Counted from the first letter of the stretch, positions 1 to 10,960 are shown. The stretch: 64,000 bases of DNA from Massospora cicadina (GCA_022478985.1 JAKSZP010012226.1:1-64000), one strand, 5' to 3'. The notes: generated from the sequence alone by a model not told the origin. A program made the numbers and translations.

Positions 1-1104
1 GGCCACAAGATCCCAGTATATTAAAAGTGGATAGTCAAAATAAGGGGGTTGAATTTCCAGAAGTGCTGGCTCACTGAATCTAGTTGAGGAGGGTGGGTGT
101 CATACTAATCATTAAAACTGGTAAAGCCTATCCAGTATAGGCACTGACTGGCCACCAGGGTAATGTCATCGGGACTACAGCCAGAAGGATATGATTAAAG
201 TAAAAATTGATAATTTTTGTGGCAGAAATTTATTTAAAAGAAAATGAAGAAAAGTGACCAACAATTTTCATAGTGTGATGCAACTGATTAAATAGTGTTT
301 GATTGATGTGGAAACAAGCAGGGATTGGGTCCCTCATGTTTGACCTAACTGGCGAATTTTTTGGGGAAGGGGGAAGATAAACTCAATGGAACTGATATCC
401 AAGGATTTGGCGGCAGACTTAGTCACTAACAGTTTGACCTCAAATGCCTGAACTGAGGCTCGACTACATTTCTGGCAGTTGGTGTGATGGCGTCTGGCCT
501 GACGAGCAATATGAATTCCCCAGGGCCACCCCATATAGGGGCGGTCCCAATTGTTTGGAAATGGGTTTGGGATGCCCAACCCGCCCATGCCCAGTCACTG
601 GGCTGTTCATTTGGTCAAAGAGTTAAGTCAACTGCAACTCCCAATTTTCCAGATGTGGGCTTTGAACTGTCAATGAAGGTTTCTGATGATACTACCTGCA
701 TGTTGAGGATCATCCTCAATGATTCTTAGAGGGGGTTAGCTTCAGATTGTATTGCTGGCCAAATCAAAACTTTCAATGATTCTGGACAATAACTTAATCT
801 TTATCCCTTCTTGACTATGTGTTTTCCAATTGTTGGGCTTGATTTCCATCAGTTTTGGACAAAATGACTTCGATTTAGTGATCTCAGTGCAGATTTCCCT
901 GATCCAGTGGACAATTTCAGATGAAGTGAGTGTGGGCACCAGGGGAGGGATCTGAAGAGGTAGAGCTGTTACCCAGTGCTTGTCTACCATATGGGCGAGG
1001 TCACCCTGGGTAACGAAGGGTACAGCCACCCTTTCAGACCCTTTTTACTCAGAAATGGGAAGATTGCCCAACACATGCATGGGGGATGTTCCCTGGGACT
1101 TACA
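1..1104 (-). repeat. LTR of a second LTR family (TGTAAGTC type), truncated by the window edge
   Basis: On the minus strand this begins TGTAAGTCCCAGGGAA at 1104 and is similar along its length to the complete 1152-bp copy at 34063-35214. The two share conserved blocks at 1030-900 and 590-330. It interrupts gypsy element H just after the protease region. The plus-strand flank at 1105-1109 is GATCC; the matching duplicate would lie left of the window. The block at 1029-742 and the block at 588-334 stay readable in both copies. I infer LTR sequence rather than a gene, because in the other copy the segment ends in CTGACA and is flanked by a 5-bp duplication. It could be a solo LTR or the first LTR of a longer element. 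Confidence 0.6.
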
Positions 1105-1233
1105 GATCCAAGCGGTATGGTTTTTGCATTCTTGATCCTCAGTGGAATTCCCCAACCTTTTTAGGATTTCAATCAGCATTTCACGTTGCTTCTGACCAAA
1201 TAGTTGGTGTCAAATTAGGACGATGCCATCATT

Positions 1234-1590
1234 TTATATCAAGTTGATGAAGTTATTTCTCCTACTTAGTGGAGTTTCATCCTTCTGATAGACCAATGGT
1301 AACATCTGACCCAATATGGTCAACGTATTATCCTCAGAGTTACATTTAACTCCATACTTCTGTAAAAATTCTGTCCCAATCAGAATGTCATAGTTTTGAT
1401 TGGCCAAAACTATTGCTGGCGCAGATATCACCAAGGATCTGAATCAAAGTGGCAGAGTTCTATATACTCCACATGAGATGTGGTATTCGTCCCAGCTGTC
1501 CCTTACTCCTTCTTGTGTTCCAAGTCAGGTGAGATCTTCATCCTTTACACCAGATTGGTCGAGACAATGTTAATAGGCGCTTTACTGCCA
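1234..1590 (-). pseudogene. gypsy H aspartic protease remnant
   Basis: Retropepsin region of the H polyprotein, which would cleave Gag-Pol in virus-like particles. The readable 66-residue piece (1434-1234) carries NYDILIGTEFLQKYG, the second conserved strand pattern of gypsy proteases, in which the sequence resembles ILG.DFL. Further upstream, in shifted frames at about 1590-1550, INIVSTNLV resembles the residues that follow the catalytic DTGAS. The catalytic triad itself is not readable. Stops and at least one frame change make it inactive. The same ILLG-type motif is seen in elements I (5489-5734) and J (63850-64000). Confidence 0.6.
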
Positions 1591-2042
1591 ACAATTTCCC
1601 TCACCCATACTCAATTCACTAGTATATCTATATATGTACACTTGGATTATTGTAAGATAGTATATACTGAGTGTATAGTGGCATTATTAGCTGAATTGAG
1701 GGTGTGAATGATTTGCACCAATAAATCAGGAAACGATTCCTTTATCATGTTGAGGGGGATTGACAGGTTTGCCCCATCTAATTGAACTTTGGTCAATTCT
1801 TTGAGATTATTGCAGCTTAAATCTTGTCCTCTAGTTGTCGGGTGTAAATCTGGGCAACTTCTTTGATTATCTTGGGGTCAATTTCCTTTGCCCCAGATCT
1901 TGTTACCACGTTCATGTCCAAATTTACCACTTGATGCAGTTGATCCTGTACGTCTTCATCCACAAACAGATCACTGATGTCAATTTCCTAATGCATAATT
2001 TAGGAGGAACAGGCTTCTCTGCAGCTATAGACTATTCTCCAT

Positions 2043-2747
2043 CTAGGCTGCGGGCCCCTTTCCCAATTCCTTTGCAGTTGCAGACCCTTTTGCTTGGACC
2101 ACACTGATTTGATCCTTGGGTTTCTTGAAATGTACAGCAATATGTCCCTTTCCTCCAAATTGGTAGCAGACTTTCTCTTTCTTATTAATCTGTCTGAAGT
2201 CTTCAGGCTTATTCCCTGGCACAGTTTGGTTGTTCATCTTCTTAGCACCCTTGTTCCCCTTTGTGTGATTCAAATTTCATACTGGGTTTGATTTGAAACT
2301 TCTGTTTAGAACATCAAAGGTTGCTCCCAAGATTTTCAAATTGTCTACCATCTGAGAGGTAGTAATTTTCATTGTGAACATGAAAGACATCATTTGGTGC
2401 AAATTATGGTAGGTCCAAAGAGCTGCTTGTAATGCAATTCTGGCATCAAAATCATCCAGCACCTTTGCTCCAACCAGAATTTGTGATTCCTGGTAGAAAT
2501 GATCAGCAAAGCTTGCTAAGGATTCATCTTTATGAAATTGAATGCCCATAAACTCTTGTTTGTGCTTTGACATGCACATTGGGCTTCTGAATCTCTTCAT
2601 AATGGCCACTTTGAACTCTGTGTATGACCAGCTGTCCCCCTCCAGGTGAGGCAACAATAGATTTTGACAATCAGTATCTAGTAATTCATCACCGTCAATG
2701 CAATTTGACAATTGCTGTATCAATATATTGTCGTATTGAACAATCAT
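2043..2747 (-). pseudogene. gypsy H gag (capsid plus zinc knuckle), broken
   Basis: The capsid part (2747-2277, 156 residues) has the retrotransposon gag layout: WSYTEFKVAIMKRF, then FHKDESLASFADHFYQES, then LDDFDARIALQAALW. A second piece (2273-2043) in a neighbouring frame holds a degenerate knuckle, CYQFGGKGHIAVHF, where two of the zinc-binding cysteines of CCHC are replaced. The capsid would coat the RNA and the knuckle would bind it. The pieces are joined through a frame change near 2275. The family assignment rests on motif layout only. No gag of this kind is visible in elements A, B or C. Confidence 0.7.
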
Positions 2748-3854
2748 AAAAACGCTGGGCGTTATCCTGATGGAAAGTCAGCAATTTTGGTGTCACCTTG
2801 AATTCTTCAGAGGTTTCTCTAGCCACTTCTCTGGGTTTGGCTACTCAGCTCACTTGGGGAGTGTTTTTGGGTTTCATCTCTGAAATAAAGGTAAAAGCGG
2901 GTGGCATGTTTCTTGGGATAGTCATCTTCCCAATTATTGTATGGGGAGTTTTTTCTTCAGCATTATTTGCTACATATAGCTCACATTTTCATTTGTGAGC
3001 TTTTAACTCCTCGACATGTTTAATCAGCCACTTGGTATCAGCGCTGAATGCTCCTAAATGAACACAATCCGCTTCACGCTCTGTTTTCAGAAATAAGACT
3101 TCTTAAATTAAGTCCCCTTCTTTCTTCTTTAATGACGTTATTTTTCCAATTAACTCATTCCCAAAAACTCGTGACATTATTGCTTCCTTCCTCCATCTTG
3201 GTGACTCTTTCTATCAAGGCTGCAAATTCTTGATGATCCACTGAGTTCAGGGCGTTCTGATTAATGGTTGCCAACTCCATCCATAGTTTTCTTATCTCAT
3301 CTTTATATAACATCACTTCTAAGTTCTTTTACTCAACTACACCCCTGTAGTGAGAACCACTTTGTAATAAGTTAAGGTTATCTGACTTCTTTTTGGCCAA
3401 TAACCTCTATAAATAAATCACTTGCACAGGTTCAGGTTTTGTGTGATTCTCCGCATTGTATAATAGTTGATATAATTGTTTGATAATAGTATGACAACTA
3501 AAATCTGTAGTTGAATGGAAGCTATTAGATTTCAGTCCAACGCTCAGCCAGTATTTCCTCTCAAATTACTTATAATGTCTTGGATAAGGATTCATTCCCT
3601 CATACTGCCTAACTTGATCTACTATTAGATTCCTGTTTACAGTTTCTCTGGTTAACACACAGTTGGCAGCAATCCTTGCTTTGATTCAGCTTCTTCTCTG
3701 GATCCCCGCTCAGATCCTTACTCTTTATCTTAAAGAGTCTTCTAATTATTGCACACAGAATAATATCCCTGAGATAGAATAGTACAAATGGATTCTGATA
3801 AAGTTTATTAAGCTAATGCTCTAGTAAAATAGATAATTTAAGATATGGTAAATT
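2748..3854 (-). other. leader and gag N-terminal region of element H
   Basis: About 1.1 kb between the H LTR and its capsid. It holds short open stretches only, and I cannot identify a domain. It should contain the primer site, the untranslated leader and the start of gag. Directly after the LTR (minus strand from 3854) there is no TGG, the usual start of a tRNA primer-binding site. Confidence 0.4.
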
Positions 3855-4193
3855 TGTCAAGAGAGTGTCTTTAACTCTCTTGTTCCCAGCAAGGTGATGT
3901 GGTAAGCAAAACCACATTGCTAGGGAACTAGCCATTAAGAGAATGGGAAATGAGGCACCTAGAATGGTGCTTGAGCAAAAGGTAACCCAGGCGAGGGTGT
4001 AAAGAACCACATATGATACCAGGTAAGTAAAAGACCTCCCAATTTGAGTAGACACCAAAGGGGAGTTCATCGTCAAGGGTAACTTGGCGCTAGTAGACTT
4101 GGGGGTCTCAGTATGGAGGGGACCTAAATGGCCCAAGAAAGCACCTGGGATTTGGGTAAATGGTGATAATAGGTAGTGGCCCACATAGTTGGA

Positions 4194-4211
4194 GACCTCC
4201 CTGAAGAGGTC
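4194..4211 (-). promoter_or_regulatory. conserved LTR stem-loop (H copy)
   Basis: GACCTC-N6-GAGGTC, with a 6-bp stem and 6-nt loop. It is one of eight copies in LTRs of this superfamily; see the separate finding. Confidence 0.6.
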
Positions 4212-4635
4212 CACCACCAAGTTCACCCAAGGAACCATTGAAAAAACGTAAAAATAACGGGTAAAATTTATTATAAGAAAGTCGGCCAACAAGGAATGTT
4301 GGTTGCAAAAACATATTTAAAGTGGGCCAGGGAAATTCAGGTTCTGCAGAAGTGCGCCCAAGACTTGACGCTCCAATAAACAGATGCTTCCGTATGTTTT
4401 AGTAAAATACACTGAAAGTGCCTTCACTCGAGTAATTGATTGAAGCCATATTTTACCCAAGCTTAAAATTTCTTAACTTGAGCGGGACTCAAACCCTTGC
4501 TCTCCAATCAACTGAATTGAACCATCTTTGTTTATAACATAAATCGTTTGTTTTAGTGCCTGGGCCAAGATAAGAGGCTGGGCGTTTTGCACCCCATTAG
4601 TATCAACCTGGGAATGCTTGGCTTGCACCCAGCGT

Positions 4636-4712
4636 TGATCTAAGGTGTGTTTTTTTTAGTACTAGATGGTCCCAACCCAAGGGGGGATTCATCGATGTGA
4701 TCTAAGGTGTGT
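4636..4712 (-). mobile_element. 47-bp retroposed insert with 15-bp target duplication
   Basis: Inside the H LTR, TGATCTAAGGTGTGT occurs at 4636-4650 and again at 4698-4712. The 47 bases between them read, on the minus strand, to ...ATCTAGTACTAAAAAAA, that is, a 3' oligo-A tail. Related LTRs lack the insert. The same end, TCTAGTACTAAAAAA, sits between another perfect duplication at 19055-19101. I infer a heavily 5'-truncated LINE-mobilised retroposon. Confidence 0.75.
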
Positions 4713-4812
4713 TTCAGGTCAGAAAGAGCCTGAAGTTTCACCTTCTGGGCCTCCTGTCGCCCAGCCTTTTCTTTAGCATCAGTTCCTACTGTAAAGTCAT
4801 CCAACCATGACA

Positions 4813-5460
4813 AAATTATGATCTGGAAAATTATTATTATTTATTAGTGAATTTTAGGGAATTTATAGTGGGGAGTTTGATGCCTAACCCTCATTTGGAA
4901 CCTACTTGATGAAACGGCAGCCGTTGCCATTGAATCACCCATTCTCAACTCAGCCTTGATGGTTTTCTCCATCCTAGCTAGGATTCCATCATTGGACATC
5001 CTTGAGACCTAAAATGGAAAGAGTTGGAAAATGTGTCCCTATAATTTTTCTCTCAATCCAATTGAATCAACCATATTTGGCAATCTACCTGCTTAGGTAA
5101 TGGGACTTGTTACCCATTAAGGCGGGTCTTGAATCAACTGATCAATTTGCTAGTTGCAGGTGGCATCACTTGCCTCTCAACTTACTCCTTAATTTCCAAT
5201 TAGTTGTTGATGAACCTGACTGATCCCAATTGGTAAACATGATAGTCAATTAACTATCAGATTCCCCTATTTTGTCATTAACTCTGCTTGATGAGATCAT
5301 AAGCATTCATCTGGATTAATCCCCAATGTATCTGACCAGGCGAATAACCTAAAATCCCCTGAACATAGTTACCCCAAAATCAGGGTCAACTGATATACAA
5401 TTCACCTCACATTAAATAATTATCCCCTAGCAATCCCTGGTAATCTAGCCAGCTGGGAAT
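4813..5460. other. unassigned stretch with a possible short exon on the minus strand
   Basis: No element ends could be recognised. On the minus strand, 5009-4892 is an open stretch beginning VSRMSNDGILARMEKTIK. It is preceded by a splice-acceptor-like ctctttccattttag and followed by a possible donor, GTTAGG. An upstream CAG/GTAGAT at about 5090 would give an intron of about 80 bases. I do not recognise the peptide. It could be a fragment of a host gene or coincidence. Confidence 0.25.
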
Positions 5461-5488
5461 ATAGGCAAAAATTCTAACGTACTCTCAC

Positions 5489-6302
5489 TTGCCCCTGAAG
5501 CTAGGTGGTCTACAGCTCTCTGATCCTGCTGTAGCCCTGGATAATAATAGCTACAACCTCCTATTAGGCACTGGGTTCCTTATGGAACATGCTGCTATTA
5601 TTAACTTCAAGGATAACTTTATTTCTATATTAGGATACCGCATTCCATTACTTTTAACTTCTGCACTTAAGGAAAAAGGGAAGCAGAAGTTGAGGACGTG
5701 CCTGTTCAAATCCCCTGCCTCAGTCATTTATTAGAATATTGAGTGTTGGGGTCCAAAGTTAAGCTGCCTCCTCCCATGATAGAGGCTGAGGAGAAATGCT
5801 TTTATATTCTCTCCTCGCGTCATTACCATACCTCTTCAGGCCAAAATCCTGGTGGACACTGGGATCCAGTTGGTTCCCCTCCTGATCACTTACTTGAGAT
5901 TTCTAGTTTACCTAATCCATCTGTATTCGAAGCTCTCCCCTGCTCAGGGGTCTTAGGCTCCTCTTACCAAGGCATTGTCACTGTTCTTCTAGCCAACCTC
6001 ACCCATTCTCCTAAAGTCATTGAACTAAATCTATCACTTATGTCCTCCTCTTGCCTTGTGACCAAGTGATGGAGGTTTATGGCGTTGGTACCCTTTGTGA
6101 TTTTGGTTTAAAGGAGCTCCCTGTCATTGCTGCAGTGCCCATACAAATCAGTTCCAATTTGTTGGCTGAGCAAAAAATGGCTGCAAAAGCTTTAATTGAT
6201 GAATATTCGGATATTTTCTCCTCTGAACCCCACAATTATTGCCATATGCAAGGCTACAACGCCAGGTCAATACTGGAGATTCTTCTCCTTTTTCGCTCTT
6301 GA
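5489..6302 (+). pseudogene. gypsy I protease C-terminus and connection to reverse transcriptase
   Basis: 5489-5734 reads NNSYNLLLGTGFLMEH and then FKDNFISILGYRIPLL, a late protease strand pattern matched by element J at its right-edge end. The DTG active site is not seen. After a frame break, 5743-6302 includes LIDEYSDIFSSEPHNYCHMQ, which resembles the segment that leads into gypsy reverse transcriptase. It is inactive, and frame changes at about 5735 and 6050 break it. Confidence 0.6.
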
Positions 6303-6960
6303 CACTATCAAAAATCAAAAACTGAAGAAGCCCAGGTTACCCTCAAATTAAAGCAATTGCTCAATGCTGGCCTCCTTCAACCCTCTTGTAGTCCCTGGTC
6401 CTCCCTCTCCTGTTGATTAAGAAAAAGGATGAAAGCTATCATGTTGTTATGGACTATTGACAGTTGAATTATATTACATGTAAGGACAGCTACCCATTGC
6501 CCCACATTGACAACTCCTTGCAATCCTTATCTGGCTCACAATATTTTTCTGAAATGGACTTAGCCAGCAGCTACTGGCAGATTGATCTTTCCACTGAGGA
6601 TAGTGCCAAGTGTACCCTCATCTCTCATGAGGGGTTGTTTGAGCTCACCCATATGCCGCAGGGGTTATGCAACGCCCCTGCCACCTTCCAACGGGCTATG
6701 GACCAGTTGTTTGGGGACCTTAAACTTATGTGTGCTAGTCTACCTCGAAGATGTTACAATCTTCTCTCAAACTTTTACTGCTCATCTCAATCATCTTTGA
6801 CAGGTATTCTAGAAGCTATGGGAGGCCTCCTTGAAACTGAAACATTCTAAATGAAAATTTTTTGAATGAGAATTGAATTTTTAGGACACAAAGTGACGCG
6901 GCAAGGAATCCTCCCCATTCAGTTCAGGTCTCTGCCATTGAACACATGCCATTTTAAAAA
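6303..6960 (+). pseudogene. gypsy I reverse transcriptase, broken
   Basis: RNA-dependent DNA polymerase palm region. 6464-6850 carries the fingers/palm motifs FSEMDLASSYWQIDL and ELTHMPQGLCNAPATFQRAMD. The polymerase box, in another frame at about 6740, reads YLEDVTIFS instead of the canonical YLDD, so a catalytic aspartate is lost. The J copy still reads YLDD at the equivalent place. Stops and at least two frame changes separate the pieces. Confidence 0.8.
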
Positions 6961-7440
6961 ATTTATAAGACGTCCAAGTCTTTCTGGGATTGGTGGGCAA
7001 CTACCGCTAGTTTATCTCTCACTTTGCTGACCTTGCTGAGCCCTTAGTTGAACTCCTACACAAAAATGTGCCCTTTTTTGGGGGCTCTGAACAGCAACAG
7101 TCCTTTGATTCCCTACACACTGCCTTGTTATCATCCCCTGTCTTAATACATCCTGACTTTGAGCAATATTTTGTTCTCTTCACTGATGCCAGTGACACCG
7201 TTTTTGGCGCTATCCTTTCCCAGTTAGACACAGACCAAGTTGTTTACCCAGTTGCTTATTTTAATAAAGACGTTAACCAAGGCAGAGCAGAATTACTCAG
7301 TAACTGAACATGAGTGCCTGACAGTTTTACTTGCTATAAAACACATCCACCCCTATTTGTATGATAAACAATTTACAATTGTTAACAATCATTCCTCCCT
7401 CTTCTGGCTTTGTCAAATGTAAGATCCTGATGGGAGGTTT
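6961..7440 (+). pseudogene. gypsy I RNase H remnant
   Basis: RNase H degrades the RNA strand of the replication hybrid. 7068-7307 has FGGSEQQQSFDSLHTALLSSP, then LFTDASDTVFGAILSQ with the first catalytic aspartate. The next frame (7240-7422) has TEHECLTVLLAIKHIHPYLY with the catalytic glutamate, then VNNHSSLFWL where TDH is expected, so another catalytic aspartate is lost. A frame change lies near 7300. Confidence 0.75.
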
Positions 7441-7560
7441 GCTCGCTAAGCCTCAGGCTCCAAAATTATAATTTTTCTATAGTTCACAGAGCTGGCGCAA
7501 TTCATCAAGGTGTGGATGGGTTATCCCACCTCTTTATTTTACATGTAACTATCCCCAAAA

Positions 7561-8786
7561 GTGGATCAACTTTTTGAGCTTCTCCATCACCCTGGATTGT
7601 GGCCTCAAGAATCTTCAGACGTTCAATCCCAATTAATGAAGATGGCTGCTAACGCTAAAGTTATCAATGGTGTTTTAATAAAACAGGTTAGCACATCTTT
7701 TCTGCCCTATCTCTGCCCTTCGCTTCATGCTGAAACTATCATGGAGACCCATAAAACCCTTGGGCATGGGGCTATAAAGAAAACCCTTGAGTGGCTAAGA
7801 ACCAAATGCTACTGGGAGAATAAGGCTGAGTCAATTCATGATAATTTGGAAACTTTCTTAACCTGACATTCACAGGATAAGTCCAATCCATGCTTTAAAT
7901 TTAAGCTTGTAGCCCCTGGGGCCCCCTTTGATACTGTTAGCATCAATGTTGTAGGTCCATTTCCTGCAGCTGTCTATGGCTATTGCTATATTATACTTGC
8001 CATCATCATCTAACAAAGTGGGTTTAGGCCACTTCAGTTCCTCATGCTACTGCTAGAGCTACCGCCCTCTTCTTGTATCAACAAGTATTCTCCCATTATT
8101 GTTGCCCACAGATACTCTTATCAAACAATGGTACAAATTCTAATCTCTTCTATAGTTCAGGAATTAACTTCTCTGCTAGGTATAAAGCACCTTTTCATGA
8201 CACCATATCACCCTGCCACCAATAGCATGGTAGAGCATGCTAATGGTACCTTGATTTCCATTCTAAGAAAGTTGGCCGCTTTGGACCCTGTGCATTGGAA
8301 TGATTTTCTCCCTAGCGCCTTGTTGGCCTAACAAGTTAGCTACCACAGAATATTTAAGATGTCCCCTTTTCAAGCTCTATATGGGTGGAAGCCATTTTTG
8401 CCTTCTAGCCTTCATCCTATCCTCAAATCAGCTAATCTAAGCAATGTAGAGCTTACCCTGCAATGGTTAACTGATGAGATCATATGTCTTCAAGCTATGG
8501 CTAATGAATTTATAAAAACTACCAATTTTAGAGAAGGGGTTCAAGTGAATGAGCACTGACCTATGCTCCCCAAATACTCTTTAGGAGATTTAGTCTTATT
8601 CTACCACCATCGCCTTGGGGGATAGAACCACAAACTTGCCACCACTTGGTATGGCCCTTATTGGGTAATACACCATAGAGAGCCTGTTTATTCTATTGCT
8701 GCTACTGGTACTGGCACTATAGTTAATTGCATCCATAGCCATTTTCTGTGCAAGTACCAGCCCCCTTGGCAAGATCTTGAGGGGGG
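7561..8786 (+). pseudogene. gypsy I integrase, broken, no chromodomain
   Basis: The H2C2 zinc-binding region begins at 7735-7860 (THKTLGHGAIKKTLEWLRTKCYW). The catalytic core is readable across breaks: a D in VSINVVGPFP at about 7940, a degenerate second D at about 8110-8150, and the E-helix as HPATNSMVEHANGTLI at 8210-8260. The C-terminal GPY/F region reads TTWYGPYWVIHHREPVYS at about 8640-8700. It ends at the purine tract before the LTR, with no chromodomain, unlike A, B and C. Stops occur at about 7866, 8331 and 8560. Confidence 0.75.
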
Positions 8787-9308
8787 TGTTGTTGGGATTT
8801 GACCTGCTTCCACTCAGCCTCCTCTAATATTCCTACCTCCAATACCTCTCCAAAATTTCCTCTCACCTCAACAGAGCATTATTCTCCATCACCTGACCAA
8901 TTAGTCAAAGGGAAGCCTGCCATCAACTCCCCTCTGATCAATGTCAGGGTGCTGAAGATCTTGCCAGTGGAGGACATTGTTACCCTGAAAGAACTAGGAT
9001 GAAAACACAGCCTATAGATATCCACTCCTTTAACTAAATAAAGTTACATTTTTACCTCGAGTTTGTTTTGATTTTGCTTATTTCTAGAGCCTCTGTTTAG
9101 TGAGCTCCTCTCTGGCCATTGGCATCATGATCACCAGTTTTATTACAATAGGTCCCTCATCACCTATTTCAAAGCTTATAGCAACTTACTGACCCCTACA
9201 TTTAGGATTCCCGGCTCTCCCCACTATCAACTCTCTGCAGGATATTTTATCCCATCCATTTTGGTACGCTTTGCAGGAACTATTACCTTCAGCTACACTA
9301 TCCTGACA
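8787..9308 (+). repeat. 3' LTR of gypsy I (522 bp)
   Basis: It starts at the purine tract with TGTTGTTGGGATTTGACC and ends CTATCCTGACA. The end is set by comparison with the J LTR on the minus strand (59925-58538), which is about 537 bp once K is removed. The two share AAGATCTTgCCAGTGGAGG, an AATAAAG signal near 9040 and CCATCCATTTTGGTAC at about 9253. The right flank is TTCAC. Confidence 0.65.
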
Positions 9309-10568
9309 TTCACTAATGCTGGAATAAAGTTTATCCAGCAATGAACATTTCCACAATTGAAATCCATCTCTTCTGGTCCATTTTAATATACGTGCTAAAT
9401 TAATGGTCAGATACTGGACTGATACTTACAAAAGTAAAATGGGACCTAAGTTGGAACATCCTCTTTTTTTGAAAAATAAGGGCATCAAAATTAATCCTGT
9501 AGTTTACGAGTTATTTGCGAACAAACAGAAAAAAAACAAAAAATATATACAGGTCGAATTGAGAGACTCGTTCTTTTTCAAAGTCGGTTAAAAATGCTAA
9601 AATGATCTTTTAAATATTTGTACCCTCCAGTTTTACAAGCAAGTAGGATTAAAACGCTTGCGGGTTAGAGGAAGCCTTGAAGCAAAGCACCTGATAGACT
9701 ATGTTGGGCAAAGTTTACAAAAATCCTATATACTGCTAGAACAGCAGCATATAAAATAAGAGAAAAATTTGAAAATCCCAAATTAATTTACCAGGGTTAT
9801 TATGGCTTGAGGATGACTCGAGCAAAACCAATTCCACAGCAAAGCGCTGGGAGAGATTAAGCGTTCGAAAATCTACTAGCTCGTTTATCTCTACGGTTTT
9901 GGAATTAAGGAATTCAAGCACAAGGTTTTTAATTAAATTCGGAACTAATTAAAACATAAAAATAATTTGATTATAACTATTATTGTGGTATTAAAATCAA
10001 ACTGCCGATCCGTTTACCTAAAACTTTGTATATAATAAGTCGCGCAGTGTTATTTTAAGTTATCGTGATAAATTACAAGCAAACTAGCATTGTAGAATTT
10101 AATTTTATTATTTTTATTATTCGGGAGTACGCGACCAGAGACGACACACTCGAGGATAAACTAGTATTGTAGAATATAAAGGCTTTTAAAGTATATAATA
10201 AATTATAAATATCAATTTTAAAGTTGATAATCAATACAATAAAAATATTAAACTAAGAATAAGCTAAGCTGACAATCAAATAAGCCGATATCTTACAAGT
10301 GTTTAACTACATATAGAATCTATATTGTTTTATGACTTTAGATCAAATTTACTAGTATACTTCCATAGTGTGTTTTATTTCCTCAAGTCAGCTTGTAAAA
10401 ATGGATATTCTTTATGATCACTATTGGAAATATTTTTGTTTATAAAGTTCAATAGCCTTTTACATTTGATAGATACAAGAAAAATTGCTGAAGTAGTTTC
10501 ATATGCAACCCAGTATAATGTTATATTATCTACTTAAACACATCCATGACTGACGTACTGACTGACAT
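9309..10568. other. unassigned AT-rich sequence
   Basis: About 1.26 kb with no recognisable element end or domain. Short open stretches at 9403-9591 (plus) and 9921-9736 (minus) have low-complexity composition and no motif I know. Two similar short blocks (actagcattgtagaat near 10084 and actagtattgtagaat near 10160) suggest a decayed repeat. Confidence 0.35.
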
Positions 10569-10740
10569 CTGAAACCTTTGAGTCTGATAGGTTCAATCAA
10601 TTTGGGTGAGTGGGTGAGAATTGGCAAATCTTATCAAATCTGAAACTATTGAGTCTGATGGGTTCAATCTATTTGGACGAGTGGGTGAGAATTGGCAAAT
10701 ATTAGCTAATAATTCACCAAAATTGCTCACCTGAAACTAA
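10569..10740 (+). repeat. short tandem repeat, about 71-bp unit, 2.3 copies
   Basis: A unit beginning CTGAAAcctttgagtctgat at about 10569 is repeated at about 10640 with a few substitutions. A third partial copy, CTGAAACtaaat, follows near 10731. Both full units contain GTGAGTGGGTGAGAATTGGC or a near variant. Confidence 0.75.
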
Positions 10741-10945
10741 ATAAAAATCAGTATTAGGGTTTTAAGTAGATTAAGTAAGCTAAAATGATCAGCTCACCAG
10801 CCATGAGGGCAACAGCTAAGTTTTAGTCCAAGTGGCTCCAGATTAGCGTTGACACAGCCTATAGGCTATGTCAATATGAGCTTGTCATATGATAAACTTT
10901 AAATACTATAGCAAAGCACAGGGTTTTAGTTTTTTTTATAAATTT
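10741..10945. other. unassigned sequence with a 26-bp palindrome (10849-10874)
   Basis: TTGACACAGCCTA followed by TAGGCTATGTCAA forms a palindrome with a single mismatched pair. No gene is visible. It lies about 90 bases upstream of the LINE-1 insertion site. Confidence 0.5.
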
Positions 10946-10960
10946 AAAAATCTGCTTAAT
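10944..10960 (+). repeat. target-site duplication of LINE-1, left copy
   Basis: TTAAAAATCTGCTTAAT, repeated perfectly at 16236-16252 on the other side of the element. The 17-bp length is typical of target-primed reverse transcription. Confidence 0.9.

Larger units (their letters stand above)
1105..4812 (-). mobile_element. Ty3/gypsy retrotransposon H, 5' half (LTR, gag, protease)
   Basis: Minus-strand element read from right to left: 5' LTR 4812-3855, leader about 3854-2750, gag 2747-2043, protease about 1590-1234. It is then cut by another LTR at 1104, so reverse transcriptase, integrase and the second LTR are outside the window. The LTR begins TGTCATGG and belongs to the same superfamily as A, B, C and K, sharing the U3 coding block and the stem-loop. 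H is the only member here that keeps a recognisable capsid gag, so it may represent the autonomous type. It is degenerate, with several stops and frame changes. Confidence 0.75.
3855..4812 (-). repeat. 5' LTR of gypsy H (958 bp)
   Basis: On the minus strand it starts TGTCATGGTTGGATGAC at 4812 and ends CTCTCTTGACA at 3855. The first 100 bases encode the same peptide block (SWLDDFTVGTDAKEKAGRQE) as LTRs A, C and K. A GACCTC-N6-GAGGTC stem-loop lies at 4194-4211. It is about 100 bp longer than LTRs A, B and K, partly because of a small retroposed insert at 4651-4697. The flank at 4813-4817 is AAATT; the partner duplicate is off the window. Confidence 0.75.
5460..9308 (+). mobile_element. Ty3/gypsy retrotransposon I, without chromodomain
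   Basis: Plus-strand element with protease, reverse transcriptase, RNase H and integrase remnants in order, then a purine tract (gaggggggtg, about 8779-8788) and a 3' LTR (8787-9308). No gag or 5' LTR can be recognised upstream of the protease, so the 5' end is truncated or too degraded; 5460 is approximate. Its protein and its LTR match element J near the right edge, including the integrase C-terminus YSIAATGTGTIVNCIHSHF. It is a different lineage from A, B, C and H. Many stops and frame changes are present. Confidence 0.75.

Noticed and set aside
9403..9591. 62-codon open stretch, lysine-rich
   Set aside because: Low complexity, AT-rich, no motif and no flanking gene structure.
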